A DNA stretch of 5,590 bases from an uncultured Selenomonadales bacterium (GTDB lineage: Bacteria > Bacillota > Negativicutes > Selenomonadales > Selenomonadaceae), in contig CAMNPA010000104.1 of NCBI GenBank assembly GCA_946547205.1, forward strand, positions 1 to 5,590, read 5' to 3'. The notes beneath the pieces were generated by a model. That model did not search any database. It worked only from the letters and a program-made list of their open reading frames with translations, and had not been told where the DNA came from. Position numbers and translations under genes: made by a program. Within the stretch, counting starts at the first letter, position 1, and every line of letters begins with the position of its first letter. Positions 1 to 5,035 of the stretch are shown here, piece after piece.

Positions 1-55
1 ACGCAAAAAAAATTCCGCATCAATTTCTGACGCGGCTTTTTTTATGGAAGTCGAC
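1..55. repeat. 55-bp direct repeat, copy 1 (terminator unit)
   Basis: Every base from 1 to 55 recurs at 168-222 (offset 167), and the identity stops at 56 versus 223. The unit holds an A8 run, an imperfect hairpin (stems 15-21 and 29-35, one A/C mismatch, 7-nt loop) and a T7 run, so it works as a terminator on paper in both directions. Copy 1 touches the window edge, so its true left end is unknown. It presumably ended a plus-strand gene lying outside the window. Confidence 0.9.
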
Positions 56-168
56 AAATCATCTTTAGCGATTATTGGATTGCTGAAGGCGGCAACATTT
101 CATCGAATAAGCGCGCGTTTTACGACCGGTTGACGTTGCAGACGACGACAGCTCTGAATAAACGTTGA
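31..168 (+). pseudogene. 3' end of an unrecognised plus-strand gene, probably a remnant
   Basis: An open frame reaches a TGA at 166-168. From about 56 the translation looks like a genuine protein C-terminus (starting QIIFSDYWIAEGGNISSNKR and ending TTTALNKR). I do not recognise the family. In the same frame the sequence upstream is the terminator repeat, with a stop at 28-30 and no credible start or ribosome binding site between, so the piece has no beginning of its own. The stop overlaps the first base of the second terminator copy, as expected for a gene with its native terminator. The simplest reading is that a tandem paralogue lost all but its last 35-40 codons. A chance open frame remains possible, since it is short. 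Confidence 0.4.
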
Positions 169-222
169 CGCAAAAAAAATTCCGCATCAATTTCTGACGC
201 GGCTTTTTTTATGGAAGTCGAC
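168..222. repeat. 55-bp direct repeat, copy 2 (terminator unit)
   Basis: Identical to 1-55. It lies exactly between the plus-strand stop codon (166-168) and the end of the minus-strand glycosyltransferase gene (226). Confidence 0.9.
172..210. terminator. bidirectional rho-independent terminator
   Basis: The stem 182-188 pairs with 196-202 (CCGCATC/GACGCGG, one A/C mismatch) around a 7-nt loop, with T7 at 204-210 on the plus strand. An A8 run at 172-179 gives a U8 tail on the minus strand. The two runs can also extend the stem. It sits between convergent genes and is expected to end the lysC-glycosyltransferase transcript from the right and the plus-strand remnant from the left. Copy 1 (15-43) is the same structure. 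Confidence 0.7.
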
Positions 223-225
223 CTG

Positions 226-1116
226 TCATTGATTTCTGACGAAGTGCGGATATTTTTTCAGGAAGGCGGGCAACGTCGGCAAAGTTATTTCGCTCAAGTC
301 GCAGGGCACGAACTCCGCACCGCTAAGCAAATATTTTCCGCCGGCCATCGCTTCTTCCAAAAATTTTTTGTCCAAATAGCGTTTGTCGACGGCAGAAACT
401 TTTTTGAAGTCGGTACCGGAACGAGCCTTTTCCAAAAGTTTTTCGACACCGCCCATGCTTGAGAAGTGCCAGCCGCCGTTGACAATTCTCGGCAAAACCT
501 CACGAACATCCCGAAATGCTTGCGGCGACTTCATGAACTTGAACTTGCCAATAACCGTGCCCGACCATGGAAGTTTGCGGCAAACCCAATCGAAATAGTA
601 GCTGTGAAATTTTTGCTGACAAGCGACGGGACTCAAGTTCAAGAAATTATTTATCATCATGCCGCTGTGAAACGGCACCAATTTACCGGGCGTGAAAGGC
701 GACGTGTCATAAAACGCAATGAAGTCAACAAAACCTTGCCCGCCGGTGAAACTGTCGCGAATCGTTTGAATTATCACAGGGTCGGGAAATTCGTCCACGT
801 CGGAGATCATAATTAAATCGTCGGGCGCGGCGTCCGTCAGACCTTTGATGATATTGTTGCGCTGATTGTTTTCAATCGACCAATCGTCTGCGCCTTTGTA
901 TTCAACGACGGAAGTATCCATCACGTAATGAATTTTCGGCAGATATTTTTCAAAGTCGCGAAGGTGCTCATAAAAGTTGAAGGGCTTCGGAATGTTGGCA
1001 TGAGTTTTGTCAGCTTCGACGATAACAAAAGAATCGACGACATCCCACAAACTTTCCAGCCGCAATTCCAAAAGCTCAAGCTCATTGAAAAACGTAAAGC
1101 AGTCGTAAATTTTCAT
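226..1116 (-). CDS. glycosyltransferase family 17 protein
   Basis: The 296-residue protein resembles bacterial members of family GT17 (Pfam Glyco_transf_17), named after eukaryotic beta-1,4-mannosyl-glycoprotein N-acetylglucosaminyltransferase. Seen: the typical N-terminus MKIYDCFTFFNELELLELRL, then FVIVEADKTH (30-39), an acidic metal/sugar-nucleotide type motif SDVDEFPD (105-112), and GGWHFSS (214-220) in the C-terminal half. There is no signal peptide or membrane span, so it is probably cytosolic and acts on a nucleotide sugar for a surface glycan or glycoprotein. Donor and acceptor cannot be read from sequence. The ATG at 1116 has a GGAG (1125-1128) 8 nt upstream. It starts 15 bp after the lysC stop on the same strand, with no terminator between, so it is probably co-transcribed. 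I see no other glycan gene nearby. Confidence 0.88.
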   Translation of the reverse strand: MKIYDCFTFFNELELLELRLESLWDVVDSFVIVEADKTHANIPKPFNFYEHLRDFEKYLPKIHYVMDTSVVEYKGADDWSIENNQRNNIIKGLTDAAPDDLIMISDVDEFPDPVIIQTIRDSFTGGQGFVDFIAFYDTSPFTPGKLVPFHSGMMINNFLNLSPVACQQKFHSYYFDWVCRKLPWSGTVIGKFKFMKSPQAFRDVREVLPRIVNGGWHFSSMGGVEKLLEKARSGTDFKKVSAVDKRYLDKKFLEEAMAGGKYLLSGAEFVPCDLSEITLPTLPAFLKKYPHFVRNQ

Positions 1117-1131
1117 CGGACCATCTCCAAA

Positions 1132-1620
1132 TCATTTGTCCGGGAAAAATTCGTCGTGAATGCTGTTGACGGCTTCGGTGACCTGCGAGCCTTTGACGAG
1201 GCACGAAACGCTTATCTCGGACGTGCTGATAATGTCGATGTTGACATCTGCGCGGGCAAGTGCACCGAACATGCGAGCCGCAACGCCGGGACTTCCCAAC
1301 ATTCCTGCACCGACGATTGAAACTTTTGCCATATCTTCTTCGACAAGGACGGACGCCGCGTTAATTTTTTCGCTGGTCACTCCGATAACTTTTTTCGCTT
1401 CGGGCAAGTCGTTAAGATTAATCGTAAAGACAATGTCATTGATATTTCTGTTAAGGTTGCGAATGCTCTGGACAATCATATCAACATCGATATTTGCATC
1501 GGCGAGAGCTTTAAAGAGTGTGTGCGCAACGCCGGGATTGTTCGGGACGCCTAGCACGGAAATTTTAGCAACCTTCATGTCGTGGGCAACGCCGCGAATT
1601 TCAAAATCTTTTTCCTCCAC
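1132..1620 (-). CDS. lysC: aspartate kinase beta subunit from an in-frame internal start
   Basis: Inside lysC, codon 250 is a GTG (1618-1620) preceded by AGGGAGG (1629-1635) with an 8-nt gap, an ideal ribosome binding site in the reading frame. Translation from here gives 162 residues that start just before the two ACT domains and contain nothing else. This is the arrangement known for Bacillus subtilis aspartokinase II and Corynebacterium glutamicum LysC, where the same gene yields a catalytic alpha chain and a regulatory beta chain of about 163-172 residues forming alpha2beta2 enzyme. The purine-rich stretch also encodes Arg-Glu-Asp, so chance cannot be excluded, but site, spacing and subunit length all agree with the known cases. 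Confidence 0.65.
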   Translation of the reverse strand: MEEKDFEIRGVAHDMKVAKISVLGVPNNPGVAHTLFKALADANIDVDMIVQSIRNLNRNINDIVFTINLNDLPEAKKVIGVTSEKINAASVLVEEDMAKVSIVGAGMLGSPGVAARMFGALARADVNIDIISTSEISVSCLVKGSQVTEAVNSIHDEFFPDK

Positions 1621-2367
1621 CGTGTAATCCTCCCTGATAATTGTGCCCGTGTCTTTCGTGAAAGTCGAGCGGACGTGAATCGGAATGTTGAAGAACTGTC
1701 CCATTTCAACGGAACGCGGTTGCATGACACCTGCGCCGAGCCGAGCCATCTCCAACATTTCAAAATAAGTGATCTCTTTCATGCGACGAGCACCTTTGAC
1801 AATGCGCGGGTCAGCGGAATAAACGCCGTCAACGTCCGTAAAAATTTCACATTCGTCAGCTTTGAGTGCGCCCGCCAATGCAACGGCAGAAGTGTCCGAG
1901 CCGCCGCGACCGAGTGTCACGGGATCGCCGAATTTGTCCGCGCCTTGAAAGCCTGCCACGACGACGATATTGCCGCGATTAAGTTCCTCGTGCACGCGTT
2001 TAGGTTTGATGCCGAGAATTCTGCCCTTCGTGTGGACTGAACTTGTACGCATTCCGACTTGTGCACCGGTCAAAGAAATTGCGGGCTGTCCCAATTTTTT
2101 GAACGCCATTGCAAGCAGCGCGATTGAAACTTGTTCGCCCGTCGTCAAGAGCATGTCGAGTTCGCGCAGGTATGTTGCCTTGTAAGGTTCCGTGTCGATG
2201 CCGCCCGCCAATGCAAGCAAATTGTCAGTCGTCTTGCCCATTGCCGAGACCACCACGACAATTTTATCGTCGGGCTTTTTTTCGGAAAGGATTCTTTGTG
2301 CCACCGCCAAAATTTTTTCTGTCGTCGCAACCGAAGAGCCGCCGAATTTTTTCACAACCAGAGCCAT
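1132..2367 (-). CDS. lysC: aspartate kinase, full-length (alpha) subunit
   Basis: Aspartokinase (EC 2.7.2.4) phosphorylates aspartate to aspartyl-4-phosphate, the committed step to Lys, Met, Thr and, in many bacteria, diaminopimelate. The 411 residues match the usual length of the single-function Gram-positive type (about 400-420). Seen in order: KKFGGSSV (6-13) at the amino-acid kinase N-terminus; GMRTSSVHTKGRI (105-117); TLGRGGSDTSAVALAGAL (151-168); FTDVDGVYSADPR (176-188); MQPRSVEM (215-222); then two ACT domains from about 265 (GVPNNPGVAHTLFKAL) and 348 (GMLGSPGVAARMFGALA), which in this family bind lysine and/or threonine for feedback inhibition. The ATG at 2367 has AAGGAGG (2376-2382) 8 nt upstream. 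Its promoter is at 2414-2442. The short leader leaves no room for a lysine riboswitch. Confidence 0.97.
   Translation of the reverse strand: MALVVKKFGGSSVATTEKILAVAQRILSEKKPDDKIVVVVSAMGKTTDNLLALAGGIDTEPYKATYLRELDMLLTTGEQVSIALLAMAFKKLGQPAISLTGAQVGMRTSSVHTKGRILGIKPKRVHEELNRGNIVVVAGFQGADKFGDPVTLGRGGSDTSAVALAGALKADECEIFTDVDGVYSADPRIVKGARRMKEITYFEMLEMARLGAGVMQPRSVEMGQFFNIPIHVRSTFTKDTGTIIREDYTVEEKDFEIRGVAHDMKVAKISVLGVPNNPGVAHTLFKALADANIDVDMIVQSIRNLNRNINDIVFTINLNDLPEAKKVIGVTSEKINAASVLVEEDMAKVSIVGAGMLGSPGVAARMFGALARADVNIDIISTSEISVSCLVKGSQVTEAVNSIHDEFFPDK
1629..1635 (-). promoter_or_regulatory. internal Shine-Dalgarno site for the LysC beta subunit
   Basis: AGGGAGG on the minus strand lies within lysC codons 245-247, 8 nt before the in-frame GTG at 1618-1620. 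It decides the second start. Confidence 0.65.
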
Positions 2368-2375
2368 GCTTTAAT

Positions 2376-2382
2376 CCTCCTT
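2376..2382 (-). promoter_or_regulatory. Shine-Dalgarno site of lysC
   Basis: AAGGAGG, near-perfect complement of the 16S rRNA tail, 8 nt before the ATG at 2365-2367. It fixes the alpha-subunit start. Confidence 0.9.
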
Positions 2383-2413
2383 CGTACAGCTCAAGAAGTT
2401 TCATTTTAAAATC

Positions 2414-2442
2414 ATTGTAGCAAAGACTTGCAGGTTAGTCAA
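2414..2442 (-). promoter_or_regulatory. sigma-70-type promoter of lysC and the glycosyltransferase
   Basis: Read on the minus strand: -35 TTGACT (2442-2437), a 17-bp spacer and -10 TACAAT (2419-2414). Each box differs from consensus at one base. Transcription should begin near 2407, giving a leader of about 40 nt. The -35 box starts in the T-tract of the terminator of the preceding minus-strand gene. Confidence 0.82.
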
Positions 2443-2490
2443 AAAAATTTAGTGGTCAACGATTAGAGCAAGCTAACCGGCAACCACTAA
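2441..2490 (-). terminator. rho-independent terminator of the Ala/Pro-tail gene
   Basis: The arms 2490-2473 and 2466-2449 pair as an 18-position stem around a 6-nt loop, followed by an A and U7 (2448-2441). As minus-strand RNA, 17 of 18 positions pair, including three G-U wobbles that would be A-C mismatches in plus-strand RNA. The folding direction therefore agrees with the gene ending at 2506. Confidence 0.78.
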
Positions 2491-2505
2491 TCAAATCGCC
2501 AACCG

Positions 2506-2808
2506 TTATTTTCGTGCAGAGCCTCTGCCGGGTTTCTCGACGGTTTTTGCGGCAGGAGCGGCTTTGGCAACGGTGACGGGTGCCGGTGCAGGAGCCGGAG
2601 CAGGTGCGGGAATTGCCTCTTGAAGAATGTCGACGAGTGCAACTTTCACGACGCTCAACACGTCCGCAAGCACCGCGTTATACAGATCGCCGCCATCAAC
2701 GACGCCGCGTCCGTTTTCCGTGACGAAAAATTTTTTCGGGTGTTCGCCCGCCTTAAATGCCGCATCAATTTTATTCGCAACCAGTTTCGCAAGCTGTTCT
2801 CTCTCCAT
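2506..2808 (-). CDS. hypothetical protein with Ala/Pro-rich C-terminal tail
   Basis: About 100 residues, family not recognised. Residues 1-65 look like a small globular or helical domain (EREQLAKLVANKIDAAFKAG, then a VTENGRGVVDGGDLYNAVL segment and a hydrophobic helix, LADVLSVVKVALVDILQEA). Next comes a (PA)n run at about 67-78 and a basic Ala-rich end (KTVEKPGRGSARK). There is no signal peptide and no certain membrane span. The low-complexity, positively charged tail resembles those of small nucleic-acid- or polymer-binding proteins, but that is only a resemblance. The start is ATG at 2808, or the adjacent TTG at 2811, which sits better (7 nt) from GGGAG at 2819-2823. Terminator support downstream favours a real gene. 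I see no clear promoter upstream. Confidence 0.68.
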   Translation of the reverse strand: MEREQLAKLVANKIDAAFKAGEHPKKFFVTENGRGVVDGGDLYNAVLADVLSVVKVALVDILQEAIPAPAPAPAPAPVTVAKAAPAAKTVEKPGRGSARK

Positions 2809-2941
2809 CAAACGTTCACTCCCAAAATATTTTTCCGAAAATTTTCTACGTGCCGAAAAAAATTCCTGCCGCGTGAAAGTTTTTCTTGTGCCGACGAATT
2901 TTGCTGCTCGTTCGGTTTGTAATTTCTTTTGCGTTTAGGAT

Positions 2942-2975
2942 TTACTTTTTCTTTGCTTGCCCAAAGAAAAAGTAA
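2942..2975. repeat. perfect 14-bp inverted repeat (hairpin)
   Basis: TTACTTTTTCTTTG (2942-2955) and its exact reverse complement (2962-2975) are separated by the 6-nt loop CTTGCC. No T-tract follows on either strand, so it is not a standard terminator. From memory, very similar AT-rich hairpin sequence occurs between genes in unrelated bacteria, so a dispersed repeat is plausible. I cannot verify this here. Confidence 0.85.
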
Positions 2976-3085
2976 CAAAAAGAAAGGGCACCTCGCAGGG
3001 GCGTTAGTCGTTCATTGTTTCAACGTTACAGCTCACCGAAACCGTAAGTGCCGGCAAACTTCGCGTCACGCTCAGTGGTGCCGGC

Positions 3086-3113
3086 GAGCCCGTCATCCGT
3101 GACGGGCTCTTTT
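3086..3113 (+). terminator. strong rho-independent terminator
   Basis: GAGCCCGTCA (3086-3095) pairs perfectly with TGACGGGCTC (3100-3109) around the tetraloop TCCG, followed by TTTT. The GC-rich 10-bp stem is the strongest hairpin in the window. No coding gene lies directly upstream on the plus strand. It insulates the following gene or ends an unannotated RNA. Confidence 0.75.
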
Positions 3114-3147
3114 GTTCGTCGTCAAACTGTCTTTCAGTGCTTGAGGT

Positions 3148-3175
3148 TTGCAAAAAAATTTAGCAGTGATAAAAT
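3148..3175 (+). promoter_or_regulatory. promoter of the flavin reductase gene
   Basis: -35 TTGCAA (3148-3153), 16-bp spacer, -10 TAAAAT (3170-3175) with an extended -10 TG at 3167-3168. Predicted transcript start near 3182, leaving a leader of about 25 nt. Confidence 0.65.
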
Positions 3176-3206
3176 TCGTCGAGAAAAATTTTTGGGAGGA
3201 ATTGCC

Positions 3207-3734
3207 TTGAAACGAGAGATTAATCCTTTCGACTATGCAGGCGACATCATGAAAGCTTTGCCGCGTGGAATTTTGTTGACAAGTGAGGCTGAAGACTGCG
3301 TCAACGCGATGACAATCGGTTGGGGCACGATTGGAATTGAATGGGGCGTTCCGATTTTCGTCGCTTATGTTCGCACGAATCGTTTCACTTACGAGCTTAT
3401 CGAACGCACCGGCGAATTCACAATCTGCGCGCCACACGGTGAACTTTCTCAGACGGCGGCTAAGGCTCTTGCACTGTGCGGCACAAAATCCGGTCGCGAC
3501 ATGGACAAAATTGCAAAGGCGGGACTTCATCTTGTCGAGCCGGAAATTGTTCGTCCGCCCGCAATTAAAGAATTTCCATTAACTTTGGAATGCCGCGTTG
3601 TGTTCAGCCAACTGCAACCGATTAAGGAAATCACCGGCAAGTTCAGCAAATTTTATGTGCCGAATACCGCACATTCCGAGCCGCACGTCGCTTATTACGG
3701 CGAGATTCTCAAGGCTTACATCGTCGAGGATTGA
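3207..3734 (+). CDS. flavin reductase-like FMN-binding protein
   Basis: The 175 residues fit the flavin reductase-like family (Pfam Flavin_Reduct), small dimeric FMN-binding split-barrel proteins that includes flavoredoxins and NAD(P)H:flavin oxidoreductases. Seen: the N-terminal MKALPRGILLTS (15-26), NAMTIGWGTIGIEWGVPIF (33-51), the family's typical flavin-binding strand-turn, then YVRTNRFTYELIERTGEFTI (54-73) and a C-terminal HVAYYGEIL (160-168). Substrate and electron donor are not evident. I chose the TTG at 3207 because GGGAGGA (3194-3200) lies 7 nt upstream. The frame is open back to an ATG at 3048, but that would translate through the terminator and promoter. No clear terminator follows. 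Instead a duplicate of the gene's 3' end lies 157 bp downstream. Confidence 0.88.
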   Translation: MKREINPFDYAGDIMKALPRGILLTSEAEDCVNAMTIGWGTIGIEWGVPIFVAYVRTNRFTYELIERTGEFTICAPHGELSQTAAKALALCGTKSGRDMDKIAKAGLHLVEPEIVRPPAIKEFPLTLECRVVFSQLQPIKEITGKFSKFYVPNTAHSEPHVAYYGEILKAYIVED

Positions 3735-3768
3735 ACTTTGCCTTGACAGCGGCAAGCGTCGTAACTAA
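3681..3768 (+). repeat. 88-bp direct repeat, copy 1 (3' end of the flavin reductase gene)
   Basis: Matches 3838-3925 at 87 of 88 positions (offset 157). The only difference, C3689 versus T3846, is synonymous (GTC/GTT, Val). It covers the last 17 codons, the stop and 34 bp beyond. Confidence 0.93.
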
Positions 3769-3819
3769 CTACAGACCGTCAAAAATATTTCGTCGTGCTT
3801 TAAAAAATTTTGTCCCGAA

Positions 3820-3891
3820 AGCGGCGAACACTCTGCTCCGCACGTTGCTTATTACGGCGAGATTCTCAAGGCTTACATCGTCGAGGATTGA
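3820..3891 (+). pseudogene. C-terminal remnant of a second flavin reductase-like gene
   Basis: The reading frame encodes SGEHSAPHVAYYGEILKA then YIVED and a TGA at 3889-3891. From residue PHV on it equals the C-terminus of the intact gene. The four residues before the identical block (EHSA) align with AHSE of the intact protein but differ in sequence, so the homology runs slightly past the exact repeat. Upstream, 3769-3819 is AT-rich, has no ribosome binding site or start, and no longer resembles the family. It is best explained as the tail of a lost tandem paralogue. A simple local duplication is the alternative. Confidence 0.6.
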
Positions 3892-3925
3892 ACTTTGCCT
3901 TGACAGCGGCAAGCGTCGTAACTAA
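3838..3925 (+). repeat. 88-bp direct repeat, copy 2
   Basis: Second copy of 3681-3768 with one base changed. Its right end falls inside the -10 box of the ilvE promoter: copy 1 continues as TAACTA, copy 2 as TAAAAT. Confidence 0.93.
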
Positions 3926-3928
3926 AAT
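3900..3928 (+). promoter_or_regulatory. sigma-70-type promoter of ilvE
   Basis: -35 TTGACA (3900-3905, perfect), 17-bp spacer, -10 TAAAAT (3923-3928). The start is expected near 3935, about 24 nt before the ilvE ATG, which excludes a T-box or leader-peptide attenuator from this promoter. The -35 lies in the loop of a short inverted repeat, TTGCC/GGCAA (3895-3899 and 3908-3912), a possible but weak operator. Confidence 0.82.
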
Positions 3929-3944
3929 GTTTTGTAAATTCCAA

Positions 3945-3949
3945 AGGAG
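3945..3949 (+). promoter_or_regulatory. Shine-Dalgarno site deciding the ilvE start
   Basis: AGGAG ends 9 nt before the ATG at 3959. The in-frame ATG at 3950 directly abuts this site and cannot use it, so 3959 is the start. Confidence 0.85.
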
Positions 3950-3958
3950 ATGAACTCA

Positions 3959-5035
3959 ATGGCTGAAATCAAATTCGTTGAGGCGAAGACGCTCAAACCT
4001 AAGCCAGACGTTTCCAAAATCGGATTCGGCACGCACTTCACGGATTATATGTTCGTCATGGACTACGACGCCGCAAACGGTTGGCACGACGCCCGCATTG
4101 TTCCGCACGAAAAAATTTTAGTCGATCCCGCAAATGCAACGCTCCATTACGGGCAAGCGATTTTCGAGGGCATGAAGGCTTATCGTCAAGGCAACAAGGC
4201 TGTCGTCTTCCGCGCGACCGATCATTTGCAACGGCTCAATCGTTCCGCGAAAATTCTTGACATCCCGGAAGTTCCGTTTGACGTGGCGCACGAAGGCTTG
4301 ATGAAACTCATCGACATTGACAAAGATTGGATACCTTCCGAAAAAGGTCAGAGCTTGTACATTCGCCCGTTTATCTTCGCGACTGATGAAGTGCTCGGCG
4401 TCAGCGTCAGCAAAAAATATAAGTTCATGATTATCTTGTCGCCCGTCGCCGCTTATTATGCTCACGGATTCGCGCCCGTGAAAATTCTCGTTGAGGATAA
4501 ATACGTTCGTGCAGTGCGCGGCGGACTCGGTGCGGCGAAAACTCCTGCAAATTACGCGGCGAGTCTTCACGCGGGACTTGTCGCTCATGAAATCGGCTTC
4601 GATCAAGTGCTTTGGCTTGACGGCGTCGAACGCAAATACATTGAAGAAGTCGGCTCAATGAATATTCTGTTCAAAATCAGCGGCGAAATTGTCAGCCCGT
4701 CGCCGAAAATTCAAACGTCGATTCTTGACGGCATCACGCGTCGCACTGTCAATCAAATTGCCAAGTCGTGGAATATTCCCGTCGTCGAACGCAGAATTTC
4801 AATCGACGAGATCATTGCCGCTCAAGAGGACGGACGTTTGGAAGAAGTTTTCGGCAGCGGTACTGCGGCGGTAATTTCGCCCGTCGGAGTTTTGCGCTAC
4901 AAGGAAGTCGATTACGTTATCGGCAACGGAAAAATTGGTACCTTCGCGCAGAAAATGTACGACTTCATTGAAGGCTTGCACGTCGGCGAAGTTGAAGACA
5001 CATTCGGCTTTATCGAAGTCGCCGGGCAATATTAA
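3959..5035 (+). CDS. ilvE: branched-chain amino acid aminotransferase (class IV, PLP)
   Basis: Catalyses the reversible transamination between Val/Leu/Ile and their 2-oxo acids with glutamate/2-oxoglutarate (EC 2.6.1.42), the last step of branched-chain synthesis, in the cytosol. The 358 residues fit the longer BCAT type found in Firmicutes and eukaryotes. Seen: LHYGQAIFEGMKAYR (62-76), LYIRPFIFATDEVLGV (133-148), the PLP Schiff-base lysine in GAAKTPANYAASL (K194), QVLWLDG (216-222), EEVGSMNIL (229-237) with the glutamate (E230) that in this family contacts the pyridine nitrogen, and SILDGITRRTV (254-264) for phosphate binding. No key residue is missing. It has its own promoter and terminator, so it is probably monocistronic, although read-through from the flavin reductase gene is possible. 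Confidence 0.97.
   Translation: MAEIKFVEAKTLKPKPDVSKIGFGTHFTDYMFVMDYDAANGWHDARIVPHEKILVDPANATLHYGQAIFEGMKAYRQGNKAVVFRATDHLQRLNRSAKILDIPEVPFDVAHEGLMKLIDIDKDWIPSEKGQSLYIRPFIFATDEVLGVSVSKKYKFMIILSPVAAYYAHGFAPVKILVEDKYVRAVRGGLGAAKTPANYAASLHAGLVAHEIGFDQVLWLDGVERKYIEEVGSMNILFKISGEIVSPSPKIQTSILDGITRRTVNQIAKSWNIPVVERRISIDEIIAAQEDGRLEEVFGSGTAAVISPVGVLRYKEVDYVIGNGKIGTFAQKMYDFIEGLHVGEVEDTFGFIEVAGQY

Larger units (their letters stand above)
2809..3147. other. gene-poor intergenic block with hairpins
   Basis: No frame here has a convincing start, ribosome binding site or protein-like sequence. The left part (to about 2940) is AT-rich with A and T runs. 2942-2975 is a perfect hairpin. 2980-3085 is a GC-richer stretch containing GTGCCGGC twice (3048-3055, 3078-3085). 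3086-3113 is a strong terminator. A terminator well upstream of the next promoter suggests that something is transcribed through here on the plus strand, perhaps a small RNA or a dispersed intergenic element. Confidence 0.5.

Noticed and set aside
1..222. CRISPR-like or insertion-sequence ends formed by the 55-bp repeats
   Set aside because: There are only two copies, one spacer that reads as coding sequence, no inverted terminal repeats and no transposase.
466..816. Plus-strand open frame opposite the glycosyltransferase
   Set aside because: It is antisense to a clear GT17 gene, has no ribosome binding site and does not resemble a protein family.
2368..2413. Lysine riboswitch before lysC
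   Set aside because: The predicted leader is only about 40 nt, too short for an L-box (about 170 nt).
2620..2938. Plus-strand open frames of about 100 codons opposite and upstream of the Ala/Pro-tail gene
   Set aside because: Phe/Lys/Ser-rich low-quality translations without ribosome binding sites. They overlap the better-supported minus-strand gene and AT-rich intergenic DNA.
3048..3206. Longer flavin reductase start at the ATG at 3048
   Set aside because: The extension would translate through the strong terminator (3086-3113) and the promoter (3148-3175). The TTG at 3207 has an ideal ribosome binding site and matches the family's N-terminus.
2976..3206. FMN riboswitch or T-box before the flavin reductase gene
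   Set aside because: The conserved FMN-element blocks and the T-box sequence are not visible, and the terminator lies upstream of the best promoter.
3731..3925. Small plus-strand open frame across the repeat
   Set aside because: It mostly reads repeat and AT-rich DNA in a frame different from the reductase tail and has no ribosome binding site. Its internal self-similarity comes from the DNA duplication.
3950..3958. ilvE start at the ATG at 3950
   Set aside because: It directly abuts the AGGAG ribosome binding site. The ATG at 3959 is correctly spaced.
4118..4606. Minus-strand open frame of 162 codons opposite ilvE
   Set aside because: Shadow of ilvE codon usage; composition is unlike a protein and no start signal is present.
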